7,975 bases of DNA from an uncultured Selenomonadales bacterium (GTDB lineage: Bacteria > Bacillota_C > Negativicutes > Selenomonadales > Selenomonadaceae): the NCBI GenBank assembly GCA_947302675.1, contig CAMYWI010000049.1, positions 1 through 7,975 of the forward strand, given 5' to 3'. The translations under genes were made by a program, and so were the position numbers. A model generated the notes under the pieces. The model saw only the letters and a program-made list of their open reading frames with translations. It searched no databases and was not told the origin of the DNA. This document shows, in pieces, positions 5,038 through 7,975 of the stretch. Each line of letters opens with the position of its first letter. Within the stretch, counting starts at the first letter, position 1.

Positions 5038-7975
5038 ATGTTTAATCCTGTTCAAGTCGGCAAACGAACACGCTACTCTTATGCCAGAATCAAAGAAGTT
5101 ATGGAGATGCCGCATCTCTTGGACATTCAGAGAAACTCGTACGAGTGGTTCAAAAAGGAGGGGCTTCAGGAAATTTTTAAAGATATCTCGCCCATCTCCG
5201 ACTTCACGGGCAACCTTGAGCTTTTCTTTGAATCCTTCTCCTTCGGCGAATCGAAATATTCTCTTGACGAATGCAAGAAACGCGACGGCACTTACGCCGC
5301 GCCCGTTCGCGTTCGTGTTAAACTCCTTAATAAATCTAAAGGCGACGTTAAAGAACAAGAAGTCTTTATGGGCGACTTTCCCATTATGACGGCTACTGGC
5401 ACTTTTATTATTAACGGCGCGGAGCGCGTCATCGTGTCGCAGCTCGTGAGGAGCCCGGGGGCTTATTACGACTCGGCGATTGACCAGACGGGGCGAAATG
5501 TTTACACGGCGCAAGTGATACCGAATAGGGGGGCGTGGATTGAACTTGAGACGGACTCGGTTGGGGGGATTGCGGTTAGGATTGACCGCACCCGCAAGAT
5601 GCCCGTCACTTATCTTCTTCGCGCTCTCGACTTCATCTCGAATGAACAGATTCTTGAACTGTTCGATGTCAATTTCTTCGTCGCGCAAAAAATTCATGAC
5701 CCCATTGTCGGCGAACAGCTTATTGCTTTTCTTGAATCCGACTCGGAAGGCGGCAATGACGCTCGGAACGCTCTCACTATCGGATACCTTAAACGCTTGA
5801 GTCGTCGTAATGAGGAGACTTTACAAAAACTCCGCGAAAATTATTCAAAACTTGACCCAGCCAATTTGAGCAGTGCTGATAAAGAAACTTTGCAAAAACT
5901 TCTCGGTTCGGCTGATAAAGAGGCTTTGCAGAAACTTCTCGGCGCGGATAATAAAGAGGCTTTGCAGAAACTTCTCGGTTCGGATAATAAAGAGGCTTTG
6001 CAAAAACTTCTCGGCGCGGATAATTTCCAAAAACTCCTCGAAGACTCCGCCAACTCCGTCAGTGGCAATGAGGAGACTTTCCAAAAACTTCTCGACGCCT
6101 ACTCCGAACTTGACCTAAAAAACGACACGCTTTCCAATATTAAATACCTGCTTGATAAACTTCATCAGCTTGACGATAAAAACGCGCTCACGCTTGGCTA
6201 CAAGGCCTTTGTCGACCTCCTTGACGCTGATAAGAAAAACGGCGAAGATAATAAGGAGAAAGCTTTAATCGGCATTTATAATCGTCTGCGTCCGGGCGAG
6301 CCGCCGTCGGCTGAGAACGCGCTTTCCCTTATGAACTCTCAATTCTTTGACCCGCGCAGATATGACTTGGCTACGGTTGGCAGATATAAAATTACTAAGA
6401 AACTTGGTTGGAGACGCCGTCTTTTGGGTCGCACGCTTGCTGATGATTTACTTGACCAAGAGACCGGCGAACTTTTAATTTCTGCCGGTGAAACCGTTAC
6501 TCAAGCTATGCTAGACCAAATTCCTACTGAACGCGAGGCGGAGATTTTTGGGCTGATTGAGGACGAGGTTCATCGCGGCTGCATTAACCCTATTCCTATT
6601 CGCATTAAATCTGATAATGGTGATTTTACTATGCTCTGCGCGCCCACGCTTGATATTCACGACAACCGCACCATTTGCCTTGCCGATATTATCAGCTCCA
6701 TTAACTACGTCTTTGAGCTTATGAGCGGCATTGGCATTATTGACGACATTGATCATCTCGGCAACCGCCGCGTGCGCAGTGTTGGCGAACTTCTTCAGAA
6801 TCAATTTCGCATTGGCATGACCAGAATGGAGCGCGTGGTTCGCGAACGCATGACTACTCAAGACGCCGAGATTGTCACGCCGCAAAACCTTATCAACATT
6901 CGTCCGGTCGTCGCCGCGATTAAGGAATTTTTCGGCTCCTCCCAGCTTTCGCAATTTATGGACCAGCACAATCCGCTGTCCGAACTTACACATAAAAGAC
7001 GTCTTAGCGCGTTGGGTCCCGGCGGCTTATCTAGGGAACGTGCCGGCTTTGAAGTCCGCGACGTTCATAACTCCCATTACGGCAGAATGTGTCCGATTGA
7101 GACGCCGGAAGGTCCCAACATCGGTTTAATCGGTTCGCTTTCTAACTACGGTAGGATTAATCAGTACGGTTTCATCGAGACGCCTTATCGCAAAGTTGTT
7201 AGGAACGAGGAACGGAGTTTTGTTAGCAATGAAGTCAAATACATGACGGCTGATGAGGAAGAGAATTTTATTATCGCGCAAGCCAACGAGCCGCTTGACG
7301 AGAACGATTGGTTTATTAATGAGCGTGTTACTGCGCGGAAAAAGGAAGAGACTACCAAAGTCCGTCGCGAATTGGTTGACTACATGGACGTTAGTCCTAA
7401 GCAAGTCGTCTCGATTGCTACCGCTATGATTCCTTTCCTTGAAAACGACGATGCCAACCGCGCTTTAATGGGTGCCAATATGCAGCGGCAAGCCGTTCCT
7501 CTTCTTAAAACTCAAGCTCCGCTCGTTGGTACCGGCATGGAATTTAAAGCTGCCTGCGATTCGGGCGTTATGATTCTTGCCAAGCGGCCGGGCGTTGTCA
7601 CTTATGTTGACGCCGATACTATCAAAGTCAAGGTCGACGACAACTTTGTCAATTCCGCTAAGGACAAATTTGACGTTTATCACATGCAGAAATTTGTTCG
7701 TTCCAATCAAGGCACTTGCATTAATCAGATTCCGCTTGTTGACGTGGGCGAAGTTATTGCGGCTCGTCAGCCCATTGCCGATGGTCCCGCCACCTCTAAC
7801 GGCGAACTTGCTCTCGGCTACAACATTATCGTCGCTTACATGCCTTGGGAAGGTTACAACTATGAAGATGCCATTTTGCTTTCCGAAAACTTGATTAAGC
7901 GCGACATTTACACTTCCATTCACATTGAGGAATATCAGTGTGACGCTCGCGATACCAAGCTTGGGCCGGAGGAAG
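5038..7975 (+). CDS. rpoB: DNA-directed RNA polymerase beta subunit, N-terminal 979 residues (runs off window)
   Basis: The beta subunit of the core transcription enzyme. From the ATG at 5038 the frame stays open to the window end. Recognisable blocks are G-K-R-T-R-Y-S-Y near the start, the protrusion and lobe segments with [15 protein letters not shown], and R-L-R-P-G-E-P-P (416-423). The rifampicin pocket is at about 633-663, with D642, H652 and S657 matching E. coli D516, H526 and S531, so no classic resistance change is present; H644 stands where E. coli has Asn. E943-D944 in N-Y-E-D-A-I match E. coli E813-D814. The anomaly is residues 211-408, about 180 residues longer than Bacillus RpoB. 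The usual upstream neighbour rplL is absent; htrA is divergent instead, and rpoB has its own promoter. rpoC would be expected beyond the window. Confidence 0.98.
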   Translation, partial: MFNPVQVGKRTRYSYARIKEVMEMPHLLDIQRNSYEWFKKEGLQEIFKDISPISDFTGNLELFFESFSFGESKYSLDECKKRDGTYAAPVRVRVKLLNKSKGDVKEQEVFMGDFPIMTATGTFIINGAERVIVSQLVRSPGAYYDSAIDQTGRNVYTAQVIPNRGAWIELETDSVGGIAVRIDRTRKMPVTYLLRALDFISNEQILELFDVNFFVAQKIHDPIVGEQLIAFLESDSEGGNDARNALTIGYLKRLSRRNEETLQKLRENYSKLDPANLSSADKETLQKLLGSADKEALQKLLGADNKEALQKLLGSDNKEALQKLLGADNFQKLLEDSANSVSGNEETFQKLLDAYSELDLKNDTLSNIKYLLDKLHQLDDKNALTLGYKAFVDLLDADKKNGEDNKEKALIGIYNRLRPGEPPSAENALSLMNSQFFDPRRYDLATVGRYKITKKLGWRRRLLGRTLADDLLDQETGELLISAGETVTQAMLDQIPTEREAEIFGLIEDEVHRGCINPIPIRIKSDNGDFTMLCAPTLDIHDNRTICLADIISSINYVFELMSGIGIIDDIDHLGNRRVRSVGELLQNQFRIGMTRMERVVRERMTTQDAEIVTPQNLINIRPVVAAIKEFFGSSQLSQFMDQHNPLSELTHKRRLSALGPGGLSRERAGFEVRDVHNSHYGRMCPIETPEGPNIGLIGSLSNYGRINQYGFIETPYRKVVRNEERSFVSNEVKYMTADEEENFIIAQANEPLDENDWFINERVTARKKEETTKVRRELVDYMDVSPKQVVSIATAMIPFLENDDANRALMGANMQRQAVPLLKTQAPLVGTGMEFKAACDSGVMILAKRPGVVTYVDADTIKVKVDDNFVNSAKDKFDVYHMQKFVRSNQGTCINQIPLVDVGEVIAARQPIADGPATSNGELALGYNIIVAYMPWEGYNYEDAILLSENLIKRDIYTSIHIEEYQCDARDTKLGPEE
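5668..6261 (+). other. Large repeat-bearing insertion in the RpoB lobe (residues about 211-408)
   Basis: It lies between E-Q-I-L-E-L-F-D (203-210) and [13 protein letters not shown] (409-421). In Bacillus subtilis RpoB about 20 residues join these two blocks. In E. coli the same junction holds the unrelated insertion SI1. The segment is highly charged, rich in Leu, Lys, Asp, Glu and Asn, and predicted by eye to be a series of short amphipathic helices. It contains four 12-residue tandem repeats in the middle, N-E-E-T-(L/F)-Q-K-L copies on both sides (258-265 and 344-351), and N-A-L-T-(I/L)-G-Y copies (244-250 and 382-388). The frame is unbroken and the codon use looks like the rest of rpoB, so it is not a disrupted gene. 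The exact ends are uncertain by some 20 residues. Confidence 0.85.
5875..6018 (+). repeat. Four in-frame 36-bp tandem repeats in rpoB
   Basis: Units run at 5875-5910, 5911-5946, 5947-5982 and 5983-6018, each encoding (A/D)-(D/N)-K-E-(A/T)-L-Q-K-L-L-G-(S/A). Neighbouring units differ at 3-5 of 36 bases. Units 1 and 3 end G-S and units 2 and 4 end G-A, so a 72-bp pair may have been duplicated. A shortened fifth copy (D-N-F-Q-K-L-L) follows from 6019. Unit length is a multiple of three, so copy-number change would keep the frame. Confidence 0.95.

Noticed and set aside
5035..5697. 220-codon minus-strand open frame
   Set aside because: Antisense shadow of the rpoB 5' end, with no promoter or ribosome binding site.
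5875..6018. 36-bp repeats as a CRISPR array
   Set aside because: The units are contiguous with no spacers, they are in frame within rpoB and encode the same peptide.
5841..6118. Repetitive open frames antisense to and out of frame with rpoB
   Set aside because: Their repeats merely mirror the 36-bp DNA repeats; the rpoB frame explains the sequence.
7000..7975. rpoB as a pseudogene because no stop is seen
   Set aside because: The frame is intact with all expected motifs; it simply runs past the window end.

Overview
The window looks like chromosomal DNA of a Negativicutes bacterium (Selenomonas-like Firmicutes with an outer membrane). This is inferred from three things: a cysteine phytase closely resembling Selenomonas ruminantium PhyA, a Firmicutes-type RpoB, and the htrA-rlmH gene pair, which is also found in Bacillus. 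No mobile-element gene, tRNA, rRNA or CRISPR array is visible.

Left arm (1-3421, all minus strand). In the direction of transcription the order is rlmH (23S rRNA methyltransferase), manA (mannose-6-phosphate isomerase), a class I SAM methyltransferase, a secreted PTP-like phytase and a secreted transglutaminase-like protein cut off by the window edge. manA overlaps the methyltransferase by 8 nt, and the phytase overlaps the transglutaminase-like gene by an ATGA junction, so these look like coupled operon pairs. A strong hairpin plus T-run separates rlmH from manA, and the manA ribosome binding site lies inside its 3' arm. Another promoter-like sequence precedes the phytase.

Middle (3422-5037). 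Between rlmH and htrA lies a 172-nt non-coding stretch of three consecutive hairpins, resembling a dispersed palindromic repeat. htrA encodes a lipoprotein-like trypsin/PDZ protease and is transcribed leftward. A 280-nt divergent intergenic region holds a near-consensus sigma-A-type promoter for htrA, another for rpoB, and an inverted repeat between them.

Right arm (5038-7975, plus strand). This is the first 979 codons of rpoB, open at the window end. It starts from its own promoter and is not preceded by rplL, the usual neighbour. The standout feature is a region of about 200 residues where Bacillus RpoB has about 20. It lies in the beta lobe at the same junction where E. coli carries its SI1 insertion. 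It contains four near-perfect 36-bp (12-residue) in-frame tandem repeats, framed by longer diverged duplications. This looks like a lineage-specific, possibly length-variable, domain in an essential gene and is the most interesting signal here.
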